Below, piece by piece: positions 46,311 through 58,918 of a DNA stretch of 64,000 bases; the first letter of the stretch is position 1, and every line of letters begins with the position of its first letter. The notes below the pieces were generated by a model. That model was not told where the DNA came from. It made no database searches and saw only the letters and a list, made by a program, of their open reading frames with translations. Both the position numbers and the translations under genes were made by a program. The stretch is from Hemileia vastatrix (taxonomy: Eukaryota > Basidiomycota > Pucciniomycetes > Pucciniales > Zaghouaniaceae): positions 21,937,693 through 22,001,692 of the forward strand of contig JASXTE010000008.1 in the NCBI GenBank assembly GCA_030280995.1, given 5' to 3'.

Positions 46311-47507
46311 AAAGATTGTATGAAATAACTAGATATAATACAAGTAATTGGGAGAAAAATTGTATTTTTAACAAATTTCATAAAAATCATGAAAGCAATG
46401 GATCCAAAGATGGATTATGATGATTGAAAAGAGAAAATAATAGATAAATTGCCTATATCAGTTAGAAGAATTATTTTAGCTTGAACTGAAACTGTCAGAG
46501 AGTGTTCTGAATTTATTAACATATTCAATGAAAGATCGTTAAAACACAAATATGGGTTAAGGTATAAAAATTATAAGCAAAATGTTGAGGTAGTAAAACC
46601 TACAAATAAGGTACAAGTAGAGAAGAAAAAAAGCTACTTCTCCTCTTGTCCCTAAAATAAATGAACATACCACATGGTATAAATTTACTGAACCTTGGTT
46701 AAAAGGTTATACCTATAAGAAAAGAATGAATTTTGTATATAATTCACAAGATGCTTAGCCTAGTGATCATGAATATGAAAAGAATTATTCCAGTGAAGAT
46801 TGTAAAAGAAACATATCTTACAGTGATGATGAAAATGAGGTATATGTATTAGAAAAGGATTTTATGTTCCTTAATTATGCAATAGCTCCCATAGAAACAT
46901 ATTCAACTTCCATTGAAGATGCTGAAGTGGAAAAAGATTTAAACCAAGATACTTACAAAATCACATCTATAAGGGCACCTGTTATAATATGTGAAAAATA
47001 TATCAATGCAATTCTTAAAACTGGAGCTACAGGTAGTTAGTTTCATTTAAAACACTTATTGCTACGTAAAAATAAAAATTAGAACCTTTAAAGCATAAGA
47101 ACTGGAGAGGTTTTAGTTCAGTATCATATCCAAGTGGAAAATACATTACTTCAATTTTCCTTTAATATAAAAAAGGATATGTAAGAGAATTATGTAAATT
47201 TGTGGTGATGGAAAATAATAATTATAGTGATTGGTTTATTATTGGTAATGATTTAATAACCAAGTTTTGTATGAAAAGAGATTCTTCAAATTATTGTTTC
47301 ACAATTGGAGTAAATGGGAAAAGGAAATTCAAGCTATGCTATAGAAATTAAGTTTACTTAATTTCTCTTAGAGAGGAAAAAATACATGATGTAGAAGCCC
47401 TCTCTGAAGTGGTTAAATTGGGAAATAAAATCCAAAAAGCCTCTTTTAGTACTCAACTCTCAAAAATTGATGAAGACAATAATTTAAGATTGATTAAATC
47501 CTAAAAT
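46311..47507 (+). pseudogene. Ty3/gypsy gag-protease fragment
   Basis: Related to elements A, B and D: capsid end (MKAMDPKMDYD, LPISVRRIILA), knuckle remnant TWYKFTEPWLKGYTYKKR, an acidic segment, then protease IINAILKTGATGS and FIIGNDLITKF, up to LIKS. It is cut off at 47508 by the end of H3. The cysteines of the knuckle are lost. Full of stops. Confidence 0.75.
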
Positions 47508-48563
47508 AGGGGGTGTCAGTTCTGGAAAATCTGGATTTAAGTTTGAACAAAGCCGCACTTATCTAATTGCAGATCTCTGAAACACACTAGCCCCAACATT
47601 TTTGAACTTCAAAATTAAACACAAGTCACTTTTTTCACTAAAATCTGAAATTTCTCAACCAAATGTGATGGTTTCACTATACACTTAATTTCACTGATTT
47701 TTTAGCATCATCCCATTCATACACAGCACCCTTCAGAATAACACTTTATAACTCAAAAAATTGTTCATAATTTACATTTTTATACCATATAAGAGCCATG
47801 CCTTCCTCACTTTCAAATCATGATAATCTACATCAGCTAATAAATTTTACTGCTCTTGATCTATTCATGAACTCTTATTGCTATTCCAATTCTGATCTTA
47901 AAGAATATTTTCTTTTTTATCAAAAATGGCCAGGAAATTTTACCTTCTTCCAAGAAAGCTTTGTGTACTTCAAACCCCCAAGTAGACCATCCAAACACTT
48001 CTTAGTCTATCTGTACCCAGTTTTAGACAGTTGTTCAGGACTTCTCAGGAAGTTTTTCTGAGAATAGTTATTATTTTTGCATATTGACATTGATTTTGAA
48101 TTTTCTGTTAAAGTCTCTTTTTTTTAAGTATCTTTGTTATCCTTCATCAACTCAACATGAAATCACATATTTTCTGCAATTGCTAAATTTTTCAGTCTTT
48201 CTTTTTTTCTTTCATCACTCATATCCATTTCCTCATATCCTCTTTCAATTCTCAAATAATTTGAAGTCAATTGTTTTCTCAACTCATCTATCCATGTAAG
48301 TCATTTTTTCATTTTTACTTATATGTTTTCTAATTACTATTTTTTTTGTTTTTTTTCTGTTTTTTATTTCTTTTTTGTATATAAATTATTTTCTGCAAGT
48401 GTTTTTTTATTTTCAAGGGAAAATTAACCCTTTTATCATTCCCTCTTTTCTTTAATTTTTCAGCTCCATCATCCTACTCTTCATCCCTCCTTGGAATTGT
48501 CATTATCCCCCTTTTCCCCTATTTCAAATTTTCTTGGTTCCATGTCATTGAAACACATACTTC
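47508..48563 (+). mobile_element. H3: 5' part of a Harbinger-like element
   Basis: Begins AGGGGGTGTCAGTTCTGGAA, the same end as H2 at 48564. Holds about 290 bp of non-coding sequence, a remnant of the transposase N-terminal exon (47798-48061, MPSSLSNHDNLHQ..., then a frameshifted RPSKHFL region) and a spacer matching H1 23760-24250. It ends where H2 begins, so H2 apparently inserted into it. Its right part would lie beyond H2, outside the window. Confidence 0.7.
47798..48061 (+). pseudogene. H3 transposase N-terminal remnant
   Basis: Aligns with the H2 copy at 59650-59943 (minus), which reads MPCSLSTHDK...FTALDLHLDSY...SDLEEDFLF and later NLSVPSFRQ..FRTSQE, and with the H1 N-terminal part (PRYDLRSILNIPHLSFTQLFLTS). 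The DDE catalytic part is absent here. Frameshifted. Confidence 0.6.
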
Positions 48564-48929
48564 AGGGGGTGTCAGTTCTGGAAAATCCACACTTAACTTA
48601 AGTGCAGATTTCAAATCAAATCAGAACTCAAATTTTGCAAAAAAGTCACTTATTTCAAAAATGGGTGTCAGTAATGACCTCAAATCAGCAGTTTTTTCCC
48701 AATTTTTTTTCACAACCACTTGTTGGCCACATCATTGCTTCCTTACCCACCCTTTCCCTCTCACATGTGACACCCAGACCTCAATCCTCTCATCAATCCT
48801 TGGAAAACACCCTTCACTGAGATTTTAAACATTTTATTGTGAAATTTTAACCAGGAATGTTTTTTTCCTTCTTTTTTTATGTTTTCAACCTCCCCAAATC
48901 AGATGTACACCTTAATCAAAGGTTAATGG

Positions 48930-49200
48930 CTTTTTGATGATAGAAAATGAAGTAAAAAAGAAAACAAAAGGGAGAATTAACATCAATCCTAAGAAAATGA
49001 AGGAGAGATTCAAAATTTGTCAGTAACAATATAAAAAGGCTAATTTTCCTTCCACTTCTACTGGCTTTGGTATTGATGATTATGATTTGAAAAATGGAAT
49101 AACTATTATTTCCAAAAAGCTCAATGTAATGTGTCTTATCTATGAGGAAATGGATATTACTTTTTGTTCCTGATTTAATAGTTACTTTTTATATTATCAA
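48930..49200 (+). pseudogene. Myb/SANT-like protein remnant of H2
   Basis: Reads NGFLMIENEVKKKTKGRIN, KKMKERFKICQ, then FPSTSTGFGIDDYDLKNGITIISKKLNVMCLIYEEMDITF, aligning with the H1 protein (NGYLLMANELLNNTKGRIN..., FSTGF, KSIDDKLDLLCTYFKKIDTIF). Orientation is convergent with the TET-like remnant, as in H1. Stops present; the C-terminal coiled coil is not found. Confidence 0.7.
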
Positions 49201-49421
49201 AAATAATTATATGATGAGATTCTGATAAAATCATTTGTCCTTACTGGACTCTAAAGTATCAAAATTTTGGAATTTCAGATGGTAACAGATTAATGACACC
49301 TCTGTGAAAATCCTCATCACCAACATAGTTTTATCACCTCCCCTCAAATTTGAATTTCTAAATAAATCTAAGTCTTCCAAATTCTATATATGTTTGAAAA
49401 ATTTGGAAGTACCCTCCCCTG

Positions 49422-49528
49422 AAACTTATTGAAGTAAGTGCGTATCAACAGATATTTCTAAGTCATCAATTTTCCATGTGAGACTTAAAAATTTGCAATA
49501 CCCTCCCCTGCATTTTATTGAAGTAAGG
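49422..49528 (-). terminator. Twin AATAAA hairpins of H2
   Basis: On the minus strand CTTACTTCAATAA...GGGGAGGGTA occurs twice about 80 bp apart, matching H1 27108-27242 in order and spacing. Lies between the TET-like end and the Myb/SANT-like remnant. Confidence 0.5.
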
Positions 49529-49879
49529 GGTTAAAATCATGAATATTTAATATAATTCCATAAATCAATAAATTAATTCATTAATATAAATCAAATTTAC
49601 TAGTTTTAAAGTAATGAAAATTCCTCAATCCAAAACAAGGACCAAGTCTAGAAAAAAAGTTTGGGACCTTCCACAAGTATAGACAAGATGAACACCATGA
49701 AACAATTTAATGTTATCATGATTAACGTTTATACAACACAAGTTTTTTGGCCCATTACTTTAGTCTAGAAAATTAAAATATCAGATTTATTTATTAAAAA
49801 CTTATGAAAGAGTAAAAAATATTTGATGACTTTACAAGTCCCCAAACTTTTTTGTTCTACCTAAAGTTTTATAAATCTA

Positions 49880-49933
49880 TTAATTTTACCTTATTGATTT
49901 GTTGGACATAATTTTTCCTGGTCTGATAAGAGC
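49880..49933 (-). pseudogene. TET/JBP-like C-terminal remnant of H2 (distal part)
   Basis: Minus strand reads SYQTRKNYVQQINKVK, aligning with PFQITQNLIHKINKVK after the stop in the H1 gene. The preceding THFFC is at 58392-58415, on the other side of element D, which inserted in this codon stretch with an AGAGC duplication. Confidence 0.6.
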
Positions 49934-50661
49934 AGTCAACAAGGCTTCTAGACTTACCCAGTAAATAATTAACTATTTACTGGGTGGGAGCCACGCATTT
50001 ATTCTTATTTTATCTATTATATTTACTTTATAACTTACTTACAATAATTTAACTAATTGGTATAAGTAAATCAAGTGAATATTTAAATTTAATGTCTCTC
50101 ATATTTGTATTCCATAAAAACATCCTCATGACAAGTGAGAGGTGAAATAAAAATATATCAATACAAAAATATTAAATTCAATTTATTTATTTAAAAGTGA
50201 AATTTACAGGAACTTTGAAATAAATATAATAATTTGGCATAAAAATTAAATACATTATACTGATACATTATTTATAGAAAAACCTTAATATATGAAATAT
50301 CTTATTCTGGAATATTCTTTTTTCTCCTACTCCTGTATAAAGAATTTTAACTCTGTGGTTTCTCTCCTTTTTCCCTATATGAGGCCTCCCAATTTGGTTA
50401 TTTTTCCTCATTCACTACTTAAAATTTTATTATTTAAGCACTCAAATAAAATTTTTATTACTATAACTCTTTCTCTAGTTTTTACAATAGTGTAATTATG
50501 ATATTACAAATTAATAATAATAAAACCCTCATACATTTTAATTGAGTAATTAATCACAAAAGATAAAGATCTACACACCTTGTTTGAAATCCTTGAGTAA
50601 ACCACCTTCACTGCCATTTGGAACGCTGTAAAATCTTCTAGACATTTAGGAACCCTTTACA
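49934..50661 (+). repeat. LTR5, 5' LTR of element D
   Basis: Matches 57667-58391 throughout. Begins AGTCAACAAGG (TGTTAGCCAGG in the 3' copy) and ends AACCCTTTACA (CCTTGACA in the 3' copy). Followed by GTTTGGAGCCTTTCC, the candidate primer-binding site. Confidence 0.92.
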
Positions 50662-51608
50662 GTTTGGAGCCTTTCCAAATTGTTGTTGACAAATTGTTAT
50701 CTTGACACCGGTGACTGAGGGACCTTTGACTACGAGAATCAATAAGGACTTGTGGACAACTAAAAACATTAAAAGTCATCAAACAATTGACTTATATTTT
50801 TTTCCAAAAATGGAATCAAACCTTTCCCTAAATCTAAGTTTTATATAGGTGCATTTGTCCTATATATTTGTAGTGACTATACCAGTTAATATCTGTAGGT
50901 CTCACTCTGCTTATTTCATCTTTCACATATATCTTTTTACTCAGCAATCTTTAATCGCATTAATTTGTTCACATTACAGAGGGGGTGCCTGGTAAATAAT
51001 AAAAAAAAAAATTTCTTTGAAATTTTTTTTCCTAGTTGACCAAGATAGAGAAATACTGTTCTTAGTCCTAAAAGAAATAAAATTATTTAATTGATTATAT
51101 TTTTTTAAATTATTTTAGTTGAAAATTGTCCTGATAATTAAAGTCTTATTATATTGCTTCAGTTGACAATTGTCCTGGCAGTGAAATAATAAATATATTA
51201 ATTACTTGAATTAATTATATTTAATTACTTCATTTTAAATTAAAGTCCAGTAAATAAGAATTTCAGTTGACTCATAGTCCTGATAATTATATATCAATTT
51301 AAATATTAGTACTTAATTGAGAATTGTATCAATTATTCCAGTTGACTTTTTGTCCTGATAATTAATTATTTTATTATTTCAGTTGATCCTGGTAATAAAA
51401 TATCTTAATTCATTAAAAATTGTGATAATTATTTCAATTGATTTTTGTCTTGATAAATTTCATATTTTCATTATTCCAGTTTATTAAATAATCCTGATAA
51501 TTGATTATATACTTGAAATATTTTTTCCCTTATTTTTCTTTCAACAAAGTAAAATAATAACTAAATAAATTTTAAGATTTCTTTCTCTCAGTTCAGTAAT
51601 ATACAACA
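50662..51608 (+). other. Element D leader
   Basis: Almost 950 bases of non-coding sequence before gag, unusually long relative to elements A and B (about 500). Contains the interspersed TTCAGTTGAC...GTCCTGATAATTA repeats at 51113-51502. Confidence 0.7.
51113..51502 (+). repeat. Seven interspersed leader repeats of element D
   Basis: Units of the form TTYCAGTTGAC-(3-5)-TGTCCTGATAATTA start near 51113, 51158, 51261, 51336, 51377, 51432 and 51474, with variable AT-rich spacers. Each keeps CAGTTGA and most keep TCCTGATAATT. Their position between LTR and gag suggests a role in packaging, dimerisation or translation, but this is inference. Confidence 0.8.
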
Positions 51609-53965
51609 ATGACTGATCAAATTTCTTCTGCTGGCCGTAATGAGGAATTAGACTTGATTGATTATGATGAGAATTCTGTAAGTTCTCTCTTGATTACAAA
51701 AATTTCTCAAATTAATCAATCATTGGACCAATCAGGATGTGGAAATGCAAGAAATAGAGATAAAAGTGAAAAAGACTGCTCCGGATAAAAAGCCCCCAGA
51801 AGAGTTTCCAAGAGGATTCAAGAGAAAAGAAAGATGCCCTTGCATCAGCAAGTCAGCAACCTCTTCACTCACATCAAGGAGTTTCAGGCAGAGAGCCTCA
51901 AACTAAAATAAAAAGTAGAAATTCTAGAAGAAAAGGTAAGAAATATAGAATCATTTCTTCAAGAGAAGAGGAAACCTCCTTTAACAACAAAATCCCTTCC
52001 ACAATTGGCTCCTCAACCACAGGAAAAGGTGGAAGTTTTAAAATGGCAATGGGACTGGCTAAACACCTTGTGGGACTACCTCCAGGCCCAACAACAACAA
52101 CAGCAAGCACCTCAGGCAGGTCCTTTCAGGCCCCATCAGTTCAACCCAACACCTCCTCACCCCTACCAAGGAGGAAAAAAGAGGAAGAAAAATCAAATCC
52201 AATTTTATCCAAAGCCATTTTAAGCCCCTCTATTGAAACCAAAGTACCCTTTCTTGTTACTGATTAAGTTCCTTCAGGTAATTCTGGAAGAGGAAATGAT
52301 ACCTTGAGACTAGTAGAGGCTGGCTGTAGTAGGAATATTACTCAAAATTCAGATGTAACTAATCCTTTAGTATTGATTGCCACTTAAATTATTAATCCTG
52401 ATATTGCTGTTATTGATGAAACAATTTATCCTGAATTTTATGAGAGTCTGGAAAATTACTCTGTTTCCTTTTTAAGAAATACTCCAGATGTAGCTAACAT
52501 AAATGATAAATATTTGAGCAATATTATTTCCAAAAAAAATCATATAATGAACAACATGCAATCGACTCAAAAATTTAATAGTTTGTTAACTGAACAAGGT
52601 TACCAATCAGTAGGAAGTGAATTACAGAGAGTTTCTGATGATTTTTATAAGTAAAAAGTAACTCATGAGAAGAAATTTGCTTTGTGGCAAAATATCAAGA
52701 ATGATTTTTCTAAATTACAAGACACTGTGTCTATCTGTTTCCAGGAGCTAGAGTGACATAAGTTAAACTTGAAGAGACTAAGTGACCATTATTCATCTCT
52801 GCAAAATAAGAACCAAATATCTTTCAAAACTATAAATGAGACATTATCTAGTACTTCAAGAGTGAAGACTAGGCTAACAAGCATTGAAGAGACTTTGAAT
52901 TCATTGTTAAATTAGAAAAAGTATTCTGAAATTTATTTGAAAGAACCTGTTGTACAGGATACCCCAATTGTACCTGTCCCTAGTTCATCTAAAGTAAAAT
53001 TGGTTCCAGAAATGCCTGTAGATATTACTGAGTTTCCATAAAAAATTGATGATGCACCTTTTTTATCTACAGAAGGGCTAAACAATGAGATTGCTTCCCA
53101 ATTAGAGAAGTTATAGCTTCTTCTCACTCAGAAACAAGCTTTTAATAAGGAGACTACTTCAAATCAAAAAAATTGTCCAAAACTTGACCGATTCCCAACA
53201 TTTGATGGTGATTCTTCCTCTGATTGGCAAAAATTTATTTGAAGAATTGATAACCTGAAGAGCTTTTACACATTTCCAGATAAAGAGATTGTGTCTAAAT
53301 TGATTTCTTTATTTTTCAATGTTTCCCTAATGTGGTATGAATCTGTCCTTTTAGATAAAAAGGACTACTCATGGGAAGATTCGAAAAAATTAATTAAAGC
53401 ACAATTTGGTGGTTCCAAGTTATGGTTAGCTCAACAAAGGCAGTATAGGGAAGCTAGATATAGCTCTTCTTCTACTGAAAAATCTATTGAGTTCCTGATG
53501 AAACTTGTGAAGATCCTGAGGGCAATGGACCCAGATATGGATTTTGAATTATGGAAGGACAGGATCCTCCATAAATTGTCTATGTCTCTGAGAGAGTTAA
53601 TAGTTTCTAGGACTGAGTTCTCAAGAGAACCTTCTTCTTTTATTAATACTTGTACTGAGATCCTTTTAAATAACAATTATTATTCTAGAAGATTCACTCC
53701 TAGATCTTCATTGGAGAAGACATCCAATTACCAAAAGAAACCTCCTGAAAAAGTTGTTAAACCTTCTGCCCTTGTTGCACCTAAAAATTATTTAACACTT
53801 GCTTTAAAGGCAGTAATCCTTGGCAGAAAGGCCATGTTTGTGAAAAGAAAGAAAATCTTGTTGACAAAACGGAGGAGCATGCTGATGACACAGTTGCACT
53901 GGATGATACTTCAAGTGATTATGACAGCAATATTTCATATGAGTTTCACCAGGAAATTTTAATGC
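51609..53965 (+). pseudogene. Element D gag pseudogene
   Basis: Starts MTDQISSAGRNEELDLIDYDENS. Contains a conserved VEVLKWQWDWLNTLW motif with a following polyglutamine stretch QAQQQQQQAP (about 52085-52115), a coiled-coil-like segment (52560-52920), the capsid-like VSLMWYESVLLDKKDYSWEDSKKLIKAQFGGSK domain (53291-53600), and a knuckle-like CFKGSNPWQKGHVCEKK (53800-53850, frame-shifted from the capsid frame) in which the second Cys has become Gly. Element B has CYKCNKPWVKGHKC at this place. Stops near 51785 and 52265. Confidence 0.82.
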
Positions 53966-56900
53966 TGGAAGAAGATATTAATTATTTGAATAATAATAAA
54001 ATTGGGAATAACAAGTTATCTACAGTAGAAGACGCTGAGATCATAAGAAATCTTGAGGACAGCTCAATTATTATTGCCCCTCTCAAGGCACCAGTCTTTA
54101 TTAATGGAAATAACATTGAGGTTGTTTTAGATTCTGGAGCTTGAGGAAGTGTAGTATCTGAAATAGCAGTTGCTTTAGTGGATCAGGACTATAAATCAAA
54201 ACTTATGCCTATCATATCTGAGAATCAGAGAGGTTGTAGCTCTTTTTTTTCCCCATTGGTAAATACAAAGCTACAGTATTTTAAAAATACAAACATGGCT
54301 TTGTAAGACTTATGTGTGACTTTTTTATTATGAAAAATATTAACCTAATTAGTTGTTTCATTGTAAGAAATGACATTCTAATCAAGTATGGCATTAAATT
54401 GGATCCCTCATACCAATGCTTCACAATTAGGTTGAAATGGAAGGAAAAATTTAAAATTTCACCCAAAAAATTATTAACACTAGGATTGAACAAATTTCAT
54501 TCTGTAGTTCAATATAAAAGAATTTATACAAAGGAAATACCTGTCATTCTGTCTGAAATTGACACTGCTTCTTTTGGAGAACAACTCTCTGGTGAGGAAA
54601 AAGATTCCATCATTCAATTGATAAAATCTTTTCCTATGGCCTTTGCTCATGGGTCATATGAATTAGGATTGGTAAAAGAGGAAATGAAGCTCTCATTATC
54701 TTTCCCATTAATTGAATTACCACCTAGTTTAAAGAAGAAGCCTTATCCTTCTTCTCCCACAAAGAGAAAAGATATTGAATACAATATCTCTACCCTTTTA
54801 AAAATGAATATTATTGAAAAGGTAGTTGAAACACCCAAATATTGTGCTATCTCACCTGTGCTAATTTCTTATGAGAAAGATTAAGCAAGTTTATGTGGTG
54901 ATTATTGAGTATTAGACACTTATACTGTAGATAATATCTAACCTTTACCCAGAAATAGCTCTATACATGCTACCTTACAAGTTGCTAAATATATCAGCTG
55001 TTTAGATGGTAAAAAAGGATATCACCAGGTACCTGTTGAGAAGAATTCCCAGTATTTTCTGATTATTACTACTAATATGGGTATTTATAAGTATGTTAGG
55101 ATGCCATTTGGCCCCAAAAATGCCCCTTCAGTTTCTCAAAAGGTTATGGATAGCACATTCCATCAAGAAAAAATTGAAGGATGGTTGATGGTTTATATTG
55201 ATGATATCATTATAATCTCTAAAACTTTTGAGGAACATTTTAACCACCTGTGTAAAGTGTTCCATCAGATGGATGATATAAATATGACACTTGCCTTAAA
55301 AAATGAAAATTTGGTTTTCATTCCTTGAAAGTGTTTGGTCATGTTGTCTCAGGTTTACAGATATGTGTTGACCAGAACAAAGTGGCAGCCATACAACTGG
55401 TGAAAGCTCCTACTACAGTTAGAGAGATCCAGAGTTTTTTGGGAATGTGTGGATACTATAGAAAGTATATTTAAAATTATCAGGTTATAGAATTACCCCT
55501 TACCCAATTAACTAAGAAAGATGTTTCTTTTGTCTTGAAAAGTGAAAGACAAAGAGCTTTTGACACTATGAAAAGTTGTTTGATGTTAGCACCAATTTTT
55601 TCTTTGCCTGACTTTAATCAACCATTTGTCTTATACACTGATGCCATTTTTATTGGTCTTGGTGCTTTTCTCCATGAAAAGAAAGGTATGAATGATAAAG
55701 TATCAGAAGTAGTAATTTGTTATATCTCAAGAACCATGAGAAATAGTGAATTTAAATATGGTGCCACTCAACTGGAGTGTTTAGTAGTAGTGTGGGCTCT
55801 AGAGAAGCTAAATTATTATCTGGATGATCAGAGATTTGAGCTTGTCACTGACTGCAGTGCAGTTAAATCCCTCTTAAACTTGAAAACACCTAAAAGACAT
55901 ATGTTCAGATGACAGTTAGATTTTCAAGAATACAGAGGGAGGATAACAATAATTCATAGGGCTGGTTTTGTTTACTCAAATTCAGATATTTTATCAAGGT
56001 TATCTTTGCCAAATTATGACTCTAATCCTGAATATCATCCTGAGGATGAAATAATTCACATTCATGGGATATATGTAGTTGATATGGAGGAAGAGTTATT
56101 AAAGCTTATTCTAGATTCATATGATAAGTAAAATGACTTAAAGAAGTTATTTACTATATTAAATGATCCAAATAATGCTTCAATACAAGCATTAATTAAA
56201 ATCCTCCCACCAAAGTACCAAATTGCTTTGAAAAAAGGTAAATTTTCAATTGATGAAGGGTACCTCTATTATAGAAGAAAGTTGAGTAATGTTCTTGTTA
56301 TTACTCCTTCTATTAAAGAGATCATCTTGAAGATTTGTCATGATGACATATTGGCTGGAAATTTTGATCATGAAAAAACAATGATCAGAATTAAGAACAC
56401 TACTTGGTGGGTTAATATGTATGAAGACAAATAACTATATGTTGAATACTGTGGTTCTTTCCAGAAATCAGAAATATTAAATAGAAAAATAGCTGGATTT
56501 ATGCAACATATTGAAGCTCCTGATGCACCATGGAAAATAATAAACATGGACTTTGTAACAGGATTTCCAATTTCTGGGAAAGACAGTTATAACTCTTGCT
56601 GGGTAATTGCCGACAGATTCACAAAAATGTGTAAATTTATCCCCACTCACAAGGATGTTTCAACTAAATAATTGGCTTTCATAATGTGGTCTCATATTTT
56701 TAATACTGCTGGTTTTCCAAAAGCCATTATCTCTGACAGAGACCCTAAATTTACTTCTGAATTTTGGATGTCTCTGATAGATGTTTGTGGCTCTGAACTG
56801 AAGATTTCTACTGCCCATCACCCCCAGACTAATGGATTAGCTGAAAAAATGATTCAGACTTTAGAGGACATGATAAGAAGGTATTGTGCCTTTGGCCTTG

Positions 56901-57656
56901 AGTACAAAGACAAAGACAGATTCACTCATGATTGGTTTACCTTTCTTCTTGGTTTGGAATTTTCTTATAATAGCACTGTTCATTCTGCTACTCAGAGAAA
57001 GCCTTTTGAGCTCTGGCTTGGATATGTTCCAAATACTCCTTCACAAAATCTCAAGATTAAAAATACCTAAATTGGATTTACATCCTGGTGTAAAATCTTT
57101 TCTTTAAATGCAACAACTTTTCATAAGTCATGCTTAAAAATTTATTGAAAAATCTTTTGAATATGAAAAGAAAAGGTAGGATAAATCCCATAGAGAATAC
57201 ACTTTTAAAAAGGGTGATTAAGTACTGATTTCTACAGTCCACTTCAATTTACAAGGTAATAAAAAATTAAAAGTCCCATTTGTAGGTCCATTTGTTGTCA
57301 GAAGAATGGTTTGTTATAATGCATTTGAATATATCCTTTACTCTCCATATGACAGGAAACACACTGTATTTCCAATATCTCTTCTGAAACCTTACACATT
57401 AAATATTTATTTATTTCCCAAAAGGAGGGGAAGACAAAAGAAGACCCCTATTGAAATCACTGAAACATAAGAAATTGATAAGATTTTAAAGGAAAGAATA
57501 ATCACTGATGAAAAAGGTACTGAATACTCATTAGGATTCAAGAATAAATCTTCTGAATATAAATCTTGGATTCCTGGGAAAGAGATAACTAACCTTCCTG
57601 CTCTACTAAAGAAATATAAAAAGAAAAAAAATAGCATTTTTTTATTGTTTTTTTAG
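53966..57656 (+). pseudogene. Element D pol pseudogene
   Basis: Protease with EVVLDSGA followed by a stop (54120-54144), reverse transcriptase with MPFGPKNAPSVSQ and an intact YIDDIIIIS box (55195-55220), RNase H with FVLYTDAIFIGLGA and VTDCSAVKSLL, integrase with HDDILAGNFDHEKT, VIADRFTKM, IISDRDPKFTSEFW and HHPQTNGLAEKM, and a chromodomain-like end SLGFKNKSSEYKSWIPGKEI (about 57530-57590). At least seven stops or frameshifts. Closest to element E in sequence. Confidence 0.88.
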
Positions 57657-57666
57657 AGTGAGGGAG
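57656..57666 (+). other. Polypurine tract of element D
   Basis: GAGTGAGGGAG directly before the 3' LTR, the same 11-mer as element E and one base from A and B, although the LTRs belong to different families. Confidence 0.8.
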
Positions 57667-58391
57667 TGTTAGCCAGGCCACTAGACTTACCCAGTAAATG
57701 ATTAATTATTTACTAGGTGGGAGCCATGCCTTTATTCTTATTTTATTTATTATATTTACTTTATAACTTACTTACAATAATTTAACTAATTGGTATTAGT
57801 AAATCAAGTAAATATTTAAATTTAATGTCTCTCATACTTTTATTCCCTAACAGTGTCCTCATGACAAGTGAGAGGTGAAATGAAAATATATCAATACTAA
57901 AATATTAAATTCAAATTATTTATTTAAAAGTGACATTTACAGGAACTTTGAAATAAATTAAATAATTTTTCATAAAAAGTAAATGCATTATACTGATACA
58001 TTCTTTATAGAACAACCTTAATATTTGAAATATCATATTCTGTAATATTTTTTTTTCTCATACTCCTGCATATAAAATTTCAACTCCATGGTTTCTCTCC
58101 TGTTTTCTTATATAAGGCCTCCATTTTTTTTTCCTCATCCCTTACTACTTACAAGTTTATTATTTAAACACTCACATAAAATTTTTATTACTATAACTGT
58201 TGCTCTAGTACTTACAATAGCCTAATTCTGAGATTAAAAAGTAATAATAATAAACCCCTCATACCTTTTATTTGATTATTTAATCACAAAAGATAAATAT
58301 CTACGTGTCTTGTTTGAAATCCTTGAGTTAACCACATTCACCACTGTTTGGACTTCCATAAAACCTTCTAGACATTTAGGACCCCTTGACA
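57667..58391 (+). repeat. LTR5, 3' LTR of element D
   Basis: TGTTAGCCAGG to CCCCTTGACA, followed by AGAGC. Scattered differences from the 5' LTR indicate some age. Confidence 0.92.
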
Positions 58392-58533
58392 AGAGCAGAA
58401 AAAATGAGTGAAGGGTTAGGCATATGAGAATGGTAAGAAAATGAAAAAATATACCTTGATGAAAGGGAAAAAAATAAGCAAAGAGAAAGGTAGTTTGAGG
58501 AATCTATAAGGATAAATTCTTGATGTAAATATT

Positions 58534-58733
58534 AGGGGATATCAAAGTTAGAAACCTTCGATTTCAAAATACCTCTTTTTTGCACCAAATCAACCATGAT
58601 TATTTTTTAAGAAATGCCATCTTGTGTCCCAAAAACATCTTTTTACTGAGAATTGATGTCATTCTTGAGGCTTTCTTTTTGTGCTGAGAAATAAATTTTA
58701 AATAAATACAAATTTCTAACTTTGATACCCCCT
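58534..58733. mobile_element. 200-bp MITE with AGGGG(G/A)TATC ends, copy 2
   Basis: Exactly 200 bp, like the copy at 38500, with the same ends and middle (CAAAATACCTC, CACCAAATCAACCAT, TTTTACTGAGAATT). Flanked by ATT at 58531-58533 and 58734-58736. Lies inside H2. Confidence 0.88.
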
Positions 58734-58739
58734 ATTACG

Positions 58740-58918
58740 ATATGCATTATGAAATAAATAAAAGGGAAATTGGGAAAAAAAGGCTCTACTTTAAAGGTCA
58801 ATATCTCAGCAACCACTGAACCAAATTTAAATCTGTTTGTGGGAAATAAGATATAGCCTTCAGGAGAGTCTTGATTTAAAAGGACATTAGATTGGAATAC
58901 ACCTAACCCAAATTCCAA
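58740..58918 (-). pseudogene. Possible TET/JBP-like core remnant of H2
   Basis: Minus strand frame reads NLEFGLGVFQSN...EGYILFPTNRFKFGSVVAEIL. Its spacing of GxxxFP and xFG resembles HGLYFPYHQCMIDFG...VIDTIL of the H1 gene, and it lies in the expected position between the spacer and the C-terminal end. The match is weak and could be chance. Confidence 0.3.

Larger units (their letters stand above)
49934..58391 (+). mobile_element. Element D: Ty3/gypsy chromovirus with LTR5
   Basis: Full-length element with a perfect 5-bp duplication AGAGC (49929-49933 and 58392-58396). LTRs 49934-50661 (728 bp) and 57667-58391 (725 bp). 7005-bp internal region with a repeat-rich leader, gag, pol and polypurine tract. 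Domain content matches elements A, B and E. Inserted in the TET-like gene remnant of H2. Several frameshifts and stops, but longer open frames than A or B, so it is probably younger. Confidence 0.93.

Noticed and set aside
47798..48299. Possible independent host genes in H3
   Set aside because: Alignment by eye with the H1 and H2 transposase N-terminus and spacer explains them as decayed transposon sequence.
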